Assembly (NCBI GenBank): GCA_910579775.1
Contig: CAJTUE010000005.1
Location: 104,762 to 168,761, forward strand
Source of the DNA: an uncultured Oscillospiraceae bacterium
Lineage (GTDB): Bacteria; Bacillota; Clostridia; Oscillospirales; Oscillospiraceae
DNA: 64,000 nucleotides
Direction: 5' to 3'
The position numbers and the translations under genes are program-made. The notes under the pieces are model-generated. The model was not told the origin of the DNA. It worked only from the letters and a program-made list of their open reading frames with translations, and made no database searches. Within the stretch, counting starts at the first letter, position 1. Every line of letters begins with the position of its first letter. Positions 6,788 to 15,855 of this stretch are shown here, piece by piece.

Positions 6788-9355
6788 TTATTCGGACAGG
6801 TACCGCTTCAGGAGCAGGGAGAGCTCCCGCAGGTCGATGGGCTTGGCAATGTGGGCGTTCATGCCCGCGTCCAGGCTCTTTTTTACGTCCTCGGCAAAGG
6901 CGTCGGCGGTCATGGCGATGATGGGCAGGCCGGCGTCGGGACGGTCCAGGGCGCGGATGGTGCGGGTGGCCTCGTAGCCGGTCATCACCGGCATACGGAT
7001 ATCCATGAGGATGGCGTCGTAGGTGCCGGGGGCGGAGGCTTGGAACTTTTCCACGCACAGCTGGCCGTTCTCTGCCCAGTCCAGCTCCAGGCCCACGCTT
7101 TTAAGCAGCTCGCTGGCGATCTCCCAGTTGAGTTCGTTGTCCTCTGCCAGCAGGACCCGCCGTCCGGTGAGGTCCACAGCCTGCTGGGCGGGGTCGGCTA
7201 CGGCGGGCAGGTCGGTCTGGTCGGCATATTGCCGCAGGCTGTGGTAGAGGGTGGACTTAAATAGGGGCTTGGAGATAAAGCCGTTGATCCCTGCGATCCG
7301 GGCCCCCTCCTCGATCTCGCTCCAGTCGTAGGCGGAGATAAGAAGGATGGGCACCTCGCTTTTCAAGGTGTTGCGAATGCGCCGGGCGGTCTCCAGACCG
7401 TCGATGCCGGGGAGCTTCCAGTCCAGCAGGATGATCTGATAGGGGTCGCGTTCCTCCCGGCGGCGGAGGATCTGGGCGATGGCGCTCTCCCCGTCCTGGC
7501 TCCAGTCGGCCTTGATGCCGATGGACTTCAGGGAGGCCACCGCGCTTTCACACAGGAGCTGGTCGTCGTCCACCACCAGCATGTTCCAATCGGGCAGGAG
7601 CATCTCCGGCTCGGCAGCCTCCGCCTTCTCTAGGTCCAGGGTGACCCGGAACTCGGTACCCTTGCCCAGTTCACTGTCCACCTCAATGGAGCCCTCCATG
7701 GCATCCACGATGTACTTGGTGATGGTCATGCCTAGGCCGGTGCCCTCCGTGCGGTGGACTCGGGCGCTGTCCTCCCGTGTAAAGGAGTCAAAGATCCGGG
7801 TCTGGAATTCGGGGGACATGCCGATGCCTGTGTCGGTCACCGACAGATGAATGCGGACAAAGGGATCTCCCCTGGGTGAGGGCTCTTCATAGAGGGCCAT
7901 GGTGATGGAACCGCCGTCGGGGGTGAACTTGATGGCGTTGGACAGCAGATTGAGCAGGACCTGGTTGAGGCGCACGCTGTCGCAGTAGACACTTTCGGTG
8001 GAGATGTCGTGGATGGACACCTGAAACTGCTGGTTTTTGATGCGCACCTGGGGCTGGACAATGGAGACGATGCTCTCCATAACCTCCCGCAGGGAGATCT
8101 GGTCCATGCTGAGAGTCATCTTGCCGCTTTCGATCTTAGACATATCCAGCACGTCGTTGATGAGCCCCAGCAGGTGCTTGGAGGACAAGGTGATCTTCTT
8201 CAGGCAGTTTTGCACCTGGTCCTTGTCGTCGATATTGGCCGTGGCAATGGCGGTCATGCCTACGATGGCGTTCATGGGAGTGCGTATGTCGTGGGACATG
8301 TTAGAGAGAAATTCGCTCTTGGCCTTGGTGGCGGCGTCGGCGTCCCGCCAAGCGGCCTCCAGAGCCTGCATCTGCTGACGGGTCAGACGGAAATAAACAG
8401 CGAAGACGGCCAGAAGCGCCAGCAGGATTGCCGCCGCGCCCAGCAGAGCGGAGATTGCCCACTGCCGGTTCAGGGCGTTGACAATGGCGTCCATAGTGCT
8501 GTAGGGCATAAAGGTGACCAAGTACCACTCGGAATTGGCCAGACGGGTACAGTAGAGATGCCGCCGCTCTCCTTCTACGGTAAACGCGCTGGAGTAGTCT
8601 TCGTCGTTGGCCATGGCGGTGGTAAGCTCCTTGAGGTATTCCGCAGGGCTCTTGCCAGCCACGTTGTCATAGACGGCCAGCACCCGGTCAAAGTAATTGT
8701 CCCGGGAAGCGTCCCCTGTCCGCACCACAAAAGAACCGTCACTGCGGATGATGTGGGAGTATTCATGGTTGCCGGTGTCGTCCAGGGAGAGGGTCTTGGT
8801 GATGTAGTCCACAGGCAGCGCGCCCACCAGAGCCACACAGGGGTGCGTTGAGGTGGGGATGTGGGTGGAGGGAACTCCCATGAGGATCACGCTGTTTCCC
8901 GCGGTGTCTGAGCCTACCGCAACCTTTTTTTGCCCACCTGAGAGAGAGGTCATAAAGGGCTCCGGGTCGGTGACGGCCAGTGGCGTGCCGTAGAGCATCT
9001 CAAAGTCGTTACTCTGGGAATAAAAGCCGAGGTATTGAAAGCCCAGGGCCTTGGCGTAAGAGGTCAGGACCTCCCGCTGCTCGGCGTCCCCGTGGATGTC
9101 CTCGGAAGTCATGGCAGTCGCCAAGGCTTCCATCTGCTCCAGACGGAGGTTGATCGTAGTCTCAAAGTGAAGGGAGATCTGCTCACTGAGGCTGGACATG
9201 TAGAGGGAGCCAACCTCATTGATCGTCTGGGCGCTGATAGAGCCCATGTGAAGGGCCAAAAAGGAGAACACGCACACGCACAAAAGCGCAATACCGGCCA
9301 GACTGGCCCACAGGATATGGGTGGTCCGGCGTTTTGTGATGCCTTTCAAACGCAT
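6788..9355 (-). CDS. hybrid sensor histidine kinase with two receiver domains
   Basis: 855 residues from the ATG at 9355, which follows AAGGAGG; an upstream GTG-type start at 9415 is less likely. Order: membrane segment at about 13-37, an extracellular dCache-like sensor of about 260 residues, a second membrane segment at about 300-324, a HisKA domain with FLSNMSHDIRTP (His355), and an HATPase with NAIKFTPDGG, DTGIGMS and GTGLGMTI. Then come a first receiver (LVVDDDQ, LLDWKLPG, SKP) and a second receiver (LLAEDNE, MDIRMPV, AKP). It lies last in the operon, after a separate HPt gene. This is a multistep phosphorelay kinase; the signal cannot be read. Confidence 0.92.
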   Translation of the reverse strand: MRLKGITKRRTTHILWASLAGIALLCVCVFSFLALHMGSISAQTINEVGSLYMSSLSEQISLHFETTINLRLEQMEALATAMTSEDIHGDAEQREVLTSYAKALGFQYLGFYSQSNDFEMLYGTPLAVTDPEPFMTSLSGGQKKVAVGSDTAGNSVILMGVPSTHIPTSTHPCVALVGALPVDYITKTLSLDDTGNHEYSHIIRSDGSFVVRTGDASRDNYFDRVLAVYDNVAGKSPAEYLKELTTAMANDEDYSSAFTVEGERRHLYCTRLANSEWYLVTFMPYSTMDAIVNALNRQWAISALLGAAAILLALLAVFAVYFRLTRQQMQALEAAWRDADAATKAKSEFLSNMSHDIRTPMNAIVGMTAIATANIDDKDQVQNCLKKITLSSKHLLGLINDVLDMSKIESGKMTLSMDQISLREVMESIVSIVQPQVRIKNQQFQVSIHDISTESVYCDSVRLNQVLLNLLSNAIKFTPDGGSITMALYEEPSPRGDPFVRIHLSVTDTGIGMSPEFQTRIFDSFTREDSARVHRTEGTGLGMTITKYIVDAMEGSIEVDSELGKGTEFRVTLDLEKAEAAEPEMLLPDWNMLVVDDDQLLCESAVASLKSIGIKADWSQDGESAIAQILRRREERDPYQIILLDWKLPGIDGLETARRIRNTLKSEVPILLISAYDWSEIEEGARIAGINGFISKPLFKSTLYHSLRQYADQTDLPAVADPAQQAVDLTGRRVLLAEDNELNWEIASELLKSVGLELDWAENGQLCVEKFQASAPGTYDAILMDIRMPVMTGYEATRTIRALDRPDAGLPIIAMTADAFAEDVKKSLDAGMNAHIAKPIDLRELSLLLKRYLSE

Positions 9356-9392
9356 AGAATCAAATGACCTCCTTGCAAGGATGTGTGGCGGC

Positions 9393-9758
9393 TTACACAG
9401 GTAGGGCGGCGCCAAAAACGTCGATGGCGTCCACGGTGCGGCGGTAGTCCTCCCGCACCTGCGCGGCCAGCTGGGCGGTTTGGGGGGTGGCGGAACCGTT
9501 CCGCAGGTCCTCGCACAGCAGGGCGCTGGACCGGTAGAGTGCGGTAAAGCTCAGGTTCTGGCACACGCCCTTGATGGTGTGGGCGCCGCGGAAGGCCTCG
9601 GACCAGTTTTCTGCCGACAGGGAGTCCTCCAAAAGCCGGAAGCTGGGGTCGGAGGGAAACTTGAGGACAAATTTCTGCACCAGACTCTCGGTGCGCAACC
9701 GCCCCAGCACCTCCTCATAGTCGCCGCCCAGGGCGGCGTAGCACTCGGAAAGGGTCAT
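9393..9758 (-). CDS. HPt phosphotransfer protein
   Basis: 121 residues with a helical-bundle HPt core and the phosphorylation motif HTIKGVCQNL (His60), the usual HxxKG. Its ATG overlaps the stop of the upstream receiver/GGDEF gene (ATGA at 9755-9758), so the two are translationally coupled. It is followed after 37 bases by the hybrid kinase. In the phosphorelay it would take phosphate from the kinase's receiver and pass it to the receiver of the HD-GYP/GGDEF protein. Confidence 0.88.
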   Translation of the reverse strand: MTLSECYAALGGDYEEVLGRLRTESLVQKFVLKFPSDPSFRLLEDSLSAENWSEAFRGAHTIKGVCQNLSFTALYRSSALLCEDLRNGSATPQTAQLAAQVREDYRRTVDAIDVFGAALPV

Positions 9759-11869
9759 TTTTTATCCTCCTCCTTGGCCAGGACCTCCCTCGTCTCCTGG
9801 ACGATGGGGGAGATGTTGGAGAGGGTGTCCCGCATGGTCTCGTCATAGAACAGGTATTGTCCCCGCCCGCCGCGCTTCACGGCGTAGAGGGCGTTGTCGG
9901 CGGCGTGGAACAGGGCGTCGTAGTCCATGCCCACCCGGTCGGTCTGGGCCACCCCCATGCTCAGGGAGATGGAAAAGCCCTCATACTCGCCGGTGAGGGC
10001 GTTGAAGATACGGCGGATCGCCGCCTCGGGGTCGGTCTTATACTCCAAGAAGATCAGAAATTCATCGCCGCCTACCCGGGCTACGATATCGCCGCCCCGC
10101 ACCGTATGGCGCAGGTGGCCGGCCAGGTGGGTGAGCAGTTGGTCTCCAAAGAGATGGCCCCGGCTGTCGTTGGCGGACTTGAAGAAGTCCAGGTCGAAGA
10201 TGACCAGGGCGAAGTGGCCGTCGGGCCGCTCTCGCAGGCGGTTTTCGATTTTCTGACGGGCGCTGGTGTGGTTGGAGAGGCCGGTGAGGGGATCGGTGGA
10301 GGCAATGCGCTCCAGGTTGTCCAGCTGCAGGCGGGAGTCGTGAACGTCCATGGCCTTGCCGATAGCCCCCAGATAGCGGGGCGGGTCGTCGGCGGACCAG
10401 GTGGCCCGGGCCATGACCCGGTGCCAGCGCGTCTCCCCCTTGATGTTCAACTGGCAGTCAAACTCCACCACCGGCTGACCCGGGGAGGTCCCCCGCAGCA
10501 GGTCGGAGAATTGATAGAGCTGCTGGGCGTCTACCAGGGAGAGGAGTTGGGGGTTGTGGATGGGGTCGTAAAGCTCCTCGGAGAAGCCCAGTTTCCCGGC
10601 GCTGAAGGGGGTGAGGGTCACCAGCGGTGGGGACAGGGTAAGCTCAAACTGGATCTCGTTGGAGAGAGAGGCAAAGAAGTCATGACGGATGCGCTCGTGC
10701 TCTAAGAGCTGGAGAGTGCGCTTGGACAAGGGCAGGTCCTTGTTTTGGGAGAGGGCCTCAGCTACGCTGCGCAGACTGTGGCGGCTGCCGCCAAACAGGT
10801 CCTCCTGGTGCAGGGCGGCGTAGATATCGGGCTCCAGTTCGGAAAGACATTCCATCAGCAAAGGATGAAACGCGCCGCATTCCCCTGCCAGGATCATGCG
10901 GATGCTCTCTTTATGGGGAATGGCCGCCTTATAGACCCGCTGGCTGGTAAGGGCGTCGTACACGTCGGCCAGGGCTACCACCTGCGCGGACATTGGGATC
11001 TGCTCTCCCTTGAGTCCGTCCGGGTAACCCCGCCCGTCGTAGCGCTCGTGGTGCCAGCGGCATATCTCGTAGGCAATGCGGACCAGGGGAAGGTCCTGAT
11101 AAATGGGCAGATCCTCCAGCATCCGGGCCCCGATGGTGGTATGGGTCTTCATCAGTTCAAATTCCTCAGCCGTCAGCTTCCCAGGCTTGTTGAGGATGTC
11201 CTCAGAAATGGAGATCTTCCCCACGTCATGCAGGGCGGAGGCGGTGGTGATGGTGGCAACCTCGGAGGGGGTAAAGCGCGGTCCTGCCGGCTTATTGTTC
11301 AAGTGGTTGAGGATCAGTTCGGTAAAGCGGCGGACATGACGAACGTGGAGTCCACTTTCCCCGTTGCGAAACTCCACGATATGGCTCAATATTTCGATCA
11401 TCAGGTCGCTCTGCTGTTCCTTTTCGTACATCTGTTGGGCCACCATGTTCACCAGCTGCTTCTGCTTGGCATAAAGGAGAATGGTGTTCACCACCCGCTT
11501 GTGAACGATCAATGTGTCAAAGGGGCGGCTGATAAAATCGGTGGCGCCGAGGGAATAGGCTCGTTCGATCTGATCCGTCCCACGCTCTGATGAGATCATA
11601 ATGACGGGAATATCCTCGATCCAGCCTGTCCGGTTCATCTCTGCCAACACGGCAAACCCGTCCAGCTCGGGCATGACAATATCCAAAAGCACCAGGGACA
11701 GAGTGGGTCCCAGCTCCTGGATGCGCTCCAGTGTCTCCCGGCCGTTTTCCGCCTCCACGATGGTGTATTCGTCGGCCAGCATATCCGCCAGAATGGCGCG
11801 GTTCATCTCGGAATCGTCCGCGATGAGGATGGTGGAGCCTTGCTTGCGTAACTGCTTGATAGGGGACAC
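9755..11869 (-). CDS. response regulator with HD-GYP and GGDEF output domains
   Basis: 704 residues. The N-terminal receiver has IADDSE and LLDIVMP (phospho-acceptor Asp63). An HD-GYP c-di-GMP phosphodiesterase domain follows, with LHDVGKISI and RWHHERYDGRGYPDG. A middle PAS-like segment (about 400-530) leads to a GGDEF diguanylate cyclase with VARVGGDEF and an RGGD five residues upstream that fits the inhibitory I-site. Both opposing enzyme activities therefore look intact. The start is a GTG at 11869 with a close AAAGGAA, so the first codons are uncertain. It is flanked by the HPt and BTAD genes and should be the output of the relay. Confidence 0.92.
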   Translation of the reverse strand: MSPIKQLRKQGSTILIADDSEMNRAILADMLADEYTIVEAENGRETLERIQELGPTLSLVLLDIVMPELDGFAVLAEMNRTGWIEDIPVIMISSERGTDQIERAYSLGATDFISRPFDTLIVHKRVVNTILLYAKQKQLVNMVAQQMYEKEQQSDLMIEILSHIVEFRNGESGLHVRHVRRFTELILNHLNNKPAGPRFTPSEVATITTASALHDVGKISISEDILNKPGKLTAEEFELMKTHTTIGARMLEDLPIYQDLPLVRIAYEICRWHHERYDGRGYPDGLKGEQIPMSAQVVALADVYDALTSQRVYKAAIPHKESIRMILAGECGAFHPLLMECLSELEPDIYAALHQEDLFGGSRHSLRSVAEALSQNKDLPLSKRTLQLLEHERIRHDFFASLSNEIQFELTLSPPLVTLTPFSAGKLGFSEELYDPIHNPQLLSLVDAQQLYQFSDLLRGTSPGQPVVEFDCQLNIKGETRWHRVMARATWSADDPPRYLGAIGKAMDVHDSRLQLDNLERIASTDPLTGLSNHTSARQKIENRLRERPDGHFALVIFDLDFFKSANDSRGHLFGDQLLTHLAGHLRHTVRGGDIVARVGGDEFLIFLEYKTDPEAAIRRIFNALTGEYEGFSISLSMGVAQTDRVGMDYDALFHAADNALYAVKRGGRGQYLFYDETMRDTLSNISPIVQETREVLAKEEDKK

Positions 11870-11892
11870 TTCCTTTCGGGGGAGAGGAGCGG

Positions 11893-13095
11893 TCAGTTGG
11901 GCTCCAGGGGGAAGATGGCCGCCTGGGGCAGGGCGGGAGAGTGGGGAAACTTGCGGGAGAAGGCCCGCAAAATGCGGTCGCAGACCATCTGGCTGTTTTC
12001 AAAGTTGGCCTGGGGCAGCATAAGGATAAACTGAGAGACACTGCACCGGGCGGCCACATCTCCCCGGCGAAGAGAGGTGCGGATGATTTCCTGCAGATTG
12101 TCCATGGCCCGGTCCAGACTGCGCCGGGGCAACGCCTCGCCGCGGCTGCGGTTGTGGACGGAGAACAGGGCCAGGTGGACCGCGTCGCCGCTGCGGACCA
12201 GAGAGCGGGCCACCGAGTGGTAGATGGAGCGGAAGATATCATACTGGCAGATGAGCGCGCCTCCGGGCCCCTCCGGCTCCCGCAGGTGTTCCAGAATGGA
12301 GTCCACCGGCAGGGCGGGGTCCTGCAGGGCGCTGAGCGCCTCCCGGTACACCGCCCGGGTGCTCTCCTCTGGCATCACTCCAAAGCTGCTCATAAAGAGC
12401 TTGGACATGTCCTCATAGACGGCGGCGGCCTCCCGCTGGCGGTCCAACCGGATCAGCGCGCCCATAAGATGGCGGTAAAGTTCCTCCAGATAAGGCTCCT
12501 GGGCCAGCGCTGTCTGGCACACCTCTGCCTCCTCCTGGTAACGGTGGCGGGTCTCCAGCAGGGACGCTGTCTGGGTCACGATGTGGAGGTACAGCTGGTG
12601 GTAGTGGGCGCAGATGGGCATGGCCCAGAGATGGGCGGACAGCCGGGGGAGAAAATCCCCCTGGTAAAGGGCCAGGGCGGCCAGATAGGCGGTGAGGCGG
12701 GCGTCCTCGTCGTCGGCTGCATCACCCTCCTGACAGAGCCGGTCAAACTCGTCCAGATCCACCTCCACGGGAACGGCGGGGTTCCAGCGGTAGGAGGAGC
12801 CCTGGCGGAGGATCAGCTGGTGTCCGGCCGAGGGCCAAAGGGGCTCCAAGGCCATCCGGGCCCGGTGAAGGATGGTCTTCAGGGCGTTGGCAGGGTTGCT
12901 CCCCCCGTCCTCGCTGCCCCAGAGCAGGTCAATGTAGTCCTGGACGCCGATGCTCTGCCCCCGGCGGTAGATCATATAGGCCAAAAAGAGCCAGACCTTT
13001 TTGGAACGGTTGTCTCCGTCGCTCACCCGGGCGGAGGGGGTGGACAGGGAAAACCCGCCCAGCATTTGTATTTTCAGCGGCTTGGGCTCAGCCAT
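11893..13095 (-). CDS. SARP/BTAD-type transcriptional regulator with a degenerate GGDEF-like tail
   Basis: 400 residues from the ATG at 13095, behind GAGGAGGGG. Residues 7-100 form an OmpR-like winged helix (LKIQMLGGFSLS, VWLFLAYMIYRRG). Residues 110-265 are a BTAD helical repeat domain (EVDLDEFDRLC, ALYQGDFLP, RHLMGALIRL). The last 120 residues resemble a GGDEF fold (ALFSVHNRSRG, RRGDVAARCSVSQFILMLP) in which the catalytic GGDEF is replaced by SVSQF, so cyclase activity is unlikely. It is the first gene of the signalling operon and stands back to back with the pilus-like cluster, making that cluster a plausible target. Confidence 0.8.
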   Translation of the reverse strand: MAEPKPLKIQMLGGFSLSTPSARVSDGDNRSKKVWLFLAYMIYRRGQSIGVQDYIDLLWGSEDGGSNPANALKTILHRARMALEPLWPSAGHQLILRQGSSYRWNPAVPVEVDLDEFDRLCQEGDAADDEDARLTAYLAALALYQGDFLPRLSAHLWAMPICAHYHQLYLHIVTQTASLLETRHRYQEEAEVCQTALAQEPYLEELYRHLMGALIRLDRQREAAAVYEDMSKLFMSSFGVMPEESTRAVYREALSALQDPALPVDSILEHLREPEGPGGALICQYDIFRSIYHSVARSLVRSGDAVHLALFSVHNRSRGEALPRRSLDRAMDNLQEIIRTSLRRGDVAARCSVSQFILMLPQANFENSQMVCDRILRAFSRKFPHSPALPQAAIFPLEPN

Positions 13096-13380
13096 GGCAG
13101 CGCCCCTCCTCTCTCGGCTCTCTCAAAGTCTTTCACTGGGCCCAGTTGGGAGAAATGAAAAAGTTTGAGGAAAATTTCACACATCTTATCTAAATAAAAT
13201 AACACATGCCCTGTGGTTTTGCAAGCTTTTTGGGGCAAAGAGGGGCAAAAAGTTTTCGTTACACAAATTGATAAAATTTGAAAAAATTTTCCCAAAAAGT
13301 ACTTTCCTTTTTGGGAAACATCTGCTATACTAAAAAATACAAGCGCGTCCCCGGGAGGGACACAAAAGGAGCGAGAGACG
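13096..13380. promoter_or_regulatory. divergent promoter region between BTAD operon and pilus-like cluster
   Basis: The 285 bases are AT-rich. On the plus strand an extended -10 TGC-TATACT lies at 13323-13331 with only a weak -35. The sequence TCCCAAAAAGTACTTTCCTTTTTGGGA, an inverted repeat TCCCAAAAA...TTTTTGGGA (about 13290-13316), lies directly upstream and may be an operator. AAAGGAG precedes the ATG at 13381. Confidence 0.5.
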
Positions 13381-14370
13381 ATGAAGACCGGGAGAGCGGC
13401 GGTGGCCCTGGCGCTGGCGATCGGGCTGTTGGCGGGGTGCGTAGCCCGGGAGGCGGCGGCGCCGGAGGAGCTGTATTTGGACCGGGTGGCGCTGGAGGAG
13501 GTAGAGCTGCGGGAGGAGGCGGTGGCCATGGCCGGCGCGCCGGCAGTCCACGATCTGCTCCTGCCTGAGCATCCGGGGACACAAGCGGAGCGCAACAGAA
13601 AGGCGGAGGTGGACTATTCCAACGCCGATGACGGGTACATTATGGCGCGCTACACCGCGAAGAGCGACCGGCGGCTGAAGGCCAAGGTCACCGGCCCGGC
13701 CACCGAGGGCGGATATCAGTATAACCTGACCCAGGGGGAGTGGACCACCTTCCCCCTCTCCGACGGCAGCGGCAAATATGAGGTGAAGATCTACGAGCAG
13801 AACCCGGCCACAGGGCGGTACGCCGTGATGCTCACCGCCAGCTTTACCGTCCGGCTGACCGACGAGTTTGCCCCCTTCCTGCGGCCCAACCAGTATGTGG
13901 ACTACGCCGGGGCGGCCGACACCCTGGCCAAGGCGGAGGAGCTGACCGCCGGGGTGGAGGACGAGCTGGAGAAGGTGGAGAAGGTCTATGATTTTGTGGT
14001 CTCTCATCTCACCTATGATACCCAGCTGGCCCAGACGGTGAAGAGCGGCTATTTGCCCCAGCTGGACAAGGTGCTGGCGGCGGGGAAGGGCATCTGCTTT
14101 GACTATGCCGCGCTGATGACCGCTATGCTCCGGTCCCAGGGAGTGCCCTGCAAGCTGGTGGTGGGCTATGTGGGGACCGTTGACCCCGCTTACCACGCCT
14201 GGATTAACGTGTGGACGCAGGAGCAGGGTTGGGTGGACGGCGCCGTCTATTTTGACGGCGCGGCCTGGCAGAGGATGGACCCCACCTTTGCCTCCTCGGG
14301 CGGCGGCAGCGAGGCGATCATGAAGTACATCGGGGACGGCAGCAACTACGCCGCCCGGTATCTTTACTGA
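13381..14370 (+). CDS. transglutaminase-like lipoprotein
   Basis: 329 residues. A lipoprotein signal with lipobox LLAGC (Cys20) anchors it outside the membrane. The C-terminal half is a transglutaminase-core domain with the three catalytic residues in place: Cys239 in GKGICFDYAALM, His272 in YHAWINVW and Asp300 in RMDPTF. The middle segment (about 75-160) looks like a beta-sandwich. Family members act as proteases or crosslinkers on surface proteins; the substrate is unknown. It is the first gene rightward from the divergent promoter, but a terminator separates it from pilC. Confidence 0.85.
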   Translation: MKTGRAAVALALAIGLLAGCVAREAAAPEELYLDRVALEEVELREEAVAMAGAPAVHDLLLPEHPGTQAERNRKAEVDYSNADDGYIMARYTAKSDRRLKAKVTGPATEGGYQYNLTQGEWTTFPLSDGSGKYEVKIYEQNPATGRYAVMLTASFTVRLTDEFAPFLRPNQYVDYAGAADTLAKAEELTAGVEDELEKVEKVYDFVVSHLTYDTQLAQTVKSGYLPQLDKVLAAGKGICFDYAALMTAMLRSQGVPCKLVVGYVGTVDPAYHAWINVWTQEQGWVDGAVYFDGAAWQRMDPTFASSGGGSEAIMKYIGDGSNYAARYLY

Positions 14371-14387
14371 GAGATTTTCAGCAACCA

Positions 14388-14416
14388 TTTACAAACGGCA
14401 TAAAATACGTTAGAAT
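14388..14416 (+). promoter_or_regulatory. promoter before pilC-like gene
   Basis: TTTACA at 14388-14393, a 17-bp spacer and TAGAAT at 14411-14416. Transcripts would start inside the terminator-like hairpin that follows. Confidence 0.5.
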
Positions 14417-14452
14417 GGGCTTGCGGTCAAACCGCAAGCCCATTTCTTTTTT
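14415..14452 (+). terminator. intrinsic terminator or attenuator before pilC-like gene
   Basis: ATGGGCTTGCGGT-CAA-ACCGCAAGCCCAT is a perfect 13-bp stem followed by TTCTTTTTT. It ends the transglutaminase transcript and overlaps the -10 of the next promoter. Confidence 0.8.
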
Positions 14453-14483
14453 ATCAAAACCGATCCAAGGGGAGGGAGACGCC

Positions 14484-15527
14484 GTGAAAAAGACCTTGAC
14501 CGGCGAGGCGGTGGGGGAAGTGTGTCTGGAGCTGTCCCTGCTTTACCACGCCGGGGTGGCGGCGGGCGACGCCCTGGCCCTTTTGGCGGAGGACGCCGTG
14601 GGGGAGGAGCAGACCCTTCTCAAAGAGATGGCCCGCCGGGTGGATGGCGGCGCCACCCTTTCCGCCGCCATGGAGGAGAGCGGCGCCTTTCCCGGCTACG
14701 CGGTGGGCCTGGTGGCCGTGGGGGAGGGCTCGGGCCGTGCCGAGGAGGCGCTGAAGGCCCTTGGTGAATACTACGAGCGGCGCGCCCGGATGGAGCGGCA
14801 GCTGAAAAGCGCTCTTTTGTATCCCGCCATTCTGTTGGGACTGATGCTGGTGGTCATCGGCGTGCTGCTGGTGAAGGTCCTGCCCATCTTTGACGATGTA
14901 TACGCTGCCCTGGGCGGCCGCCTTACCGGAGCGGCGGGAGGGCTGTTGGCGCTGGGGCGTTGGTTGGATGCCGCACTGCCTCTTGTGCTGGCGGCTCTGG
15001 CGCTCCTGGCGGTATTACTTGTGTGCTATGCCCTGTGCCCCGGCTTTCGCGGCCGGGTGCGGGCGCTGGGAGGAAAAGACCGGGGGAGCAAAGGGGCGTC
15101 CCGCACCTTGGCCTCTGCCCGGGTGGCCCAGGCGTTGTCTATGGCCTTGGCCAGCGGCATGACGCCGGAGGCGGCGCTGGAGCTGGCAGGCAGGCTGGTG
15201 GAGGAGGACGCTCCCGCCGCGGCCCGCCGCTGTGAGGCTTGTAGAGCGCGGCTGGACGGGGGGGATCGGCTGGGCGCCGCCCTAAGGGAGGGCGGCCTGC
15301 TTCCTCAGGCACAGTGCCGTCTGCTGGACACCGCCGAGCGGAGCGGCCAGGCGGACGTAATGATGGAGCGCGTGGCCGTACAGCTGGCGGAGGAGGCGGA
15401 CGCGGCGATCGAGCGCCGGGCGGGCCGGGTGGAGCCGGCGCTGGTGCTGGCGGCGTCGGCACTGGTGGGGGTCATCCTCCTGTCGGTGATGCTTCCCCTG
15501 ATGCATATCCTCTCCGCCATCGGGTGA
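14484..15527 (+). CDS. pilC: PilC/GspF-type inner-membrane platform protein
   Basis: 347 residues from the GTG at 14484, preceded by AAGGGGAGGGAG. Two T2SSF domains are visible, each with the helical motif of the family (YHAGVAAGDAL..., and LASGMTPEAALELAGRL...). Membrane segments lie at about 112-132, 163-183 and 320-343. The protein is the membrane platform on which pilin-like subunits are assembled in type IV pilus and type II secretion machines. At 347 residues it is somewhat shorter than the usual 400. It leads a tight row of six genes ending with a PilT-like ATPase. Confidence 0.88.
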   Translation: MKKTLTGEAVGEVCLELSLLYHAGVAAGDALALLAEDAVGEEQTLLKEMARRVDGGATLSAAMEESGAFPGYAVGLVAVGEGSGRAEEALKALGEYYERRARMERQLKSALLYPAILLGLMLVVIGVLLVKVLPIFDDVYAALGGRLTGAAGGLLALGRWLDAALPLVLAALALLAVLLVCYALCPGFRGRVRALGGKDRGSKGASRTLASARVAQALSMALASGMTPEAALELAGRLVEEDAPAAARRCEACRARLDGGDRLGAALREGGLLPQAQCRLLDTAERSGQADVMMERVAVQLAEEADAAIERRAGRVEPALVLAASALVGVILLSVMLPLMHILSAIG

Positions 15528-15531
15528 CGCC

Positions 15532-15855
15532 ATGAGACGAGGGAGAGAAAACCGTCTTGCAGGCCTTTGGACCCTGCTGGTCCCAGCCCTGCTGCTGGGC
15601 GGGGCGTGGGTCCTTGCCCGGGGGGCGGAGACCCTGGCCGGGGACCGGAGCGGGGAGGCCAAGGCCCGGCTGGAGGACGCCCTGCGCCGGAGCTGTGCGG
15701 CGTGCTACGCCGCCGAGGGCCGCTATCCACAGAGCCTGGACGAGCTGAAGGACCGCTACGGCCTCCAGCTGGACGAGGAGCATTACGCGGTGTTTTATGA
15801 GCCCTTCGGCCCCAACCTGATGCCGAACTTTACCGTATTGGAGCGTCAGCCATGA
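15532..15855 (+). CDS. small membrane-anchored pseudopilin-like protein
   Basis: 107 residues: a short basic N-terminus, one membrane helix at about 11-29 and a soluble domain with CAACYAAEGRYPQSLDEL, which resembles the alpha-beta start of pseudopilin heads (the 'GRYP.sL.eL' pattern of GspG/PilE-like proteins). There is no classical prepilin cleavage motif (GFT/SxxE). It starts four bases after pilC and overlaps the next gene by four bases. Probably a structural subunit of the same apparatus. Confidence 0.65.
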   Translation: MRRGRENRLAGLWTLLVPALLLGGAWVLARGAETLAGDRSGEAKARLEDALRRSCAACYAAEGRYPQSLDELKDRYGLQLDEEHYAVFYEPFGPNLMPNFTVLERQP

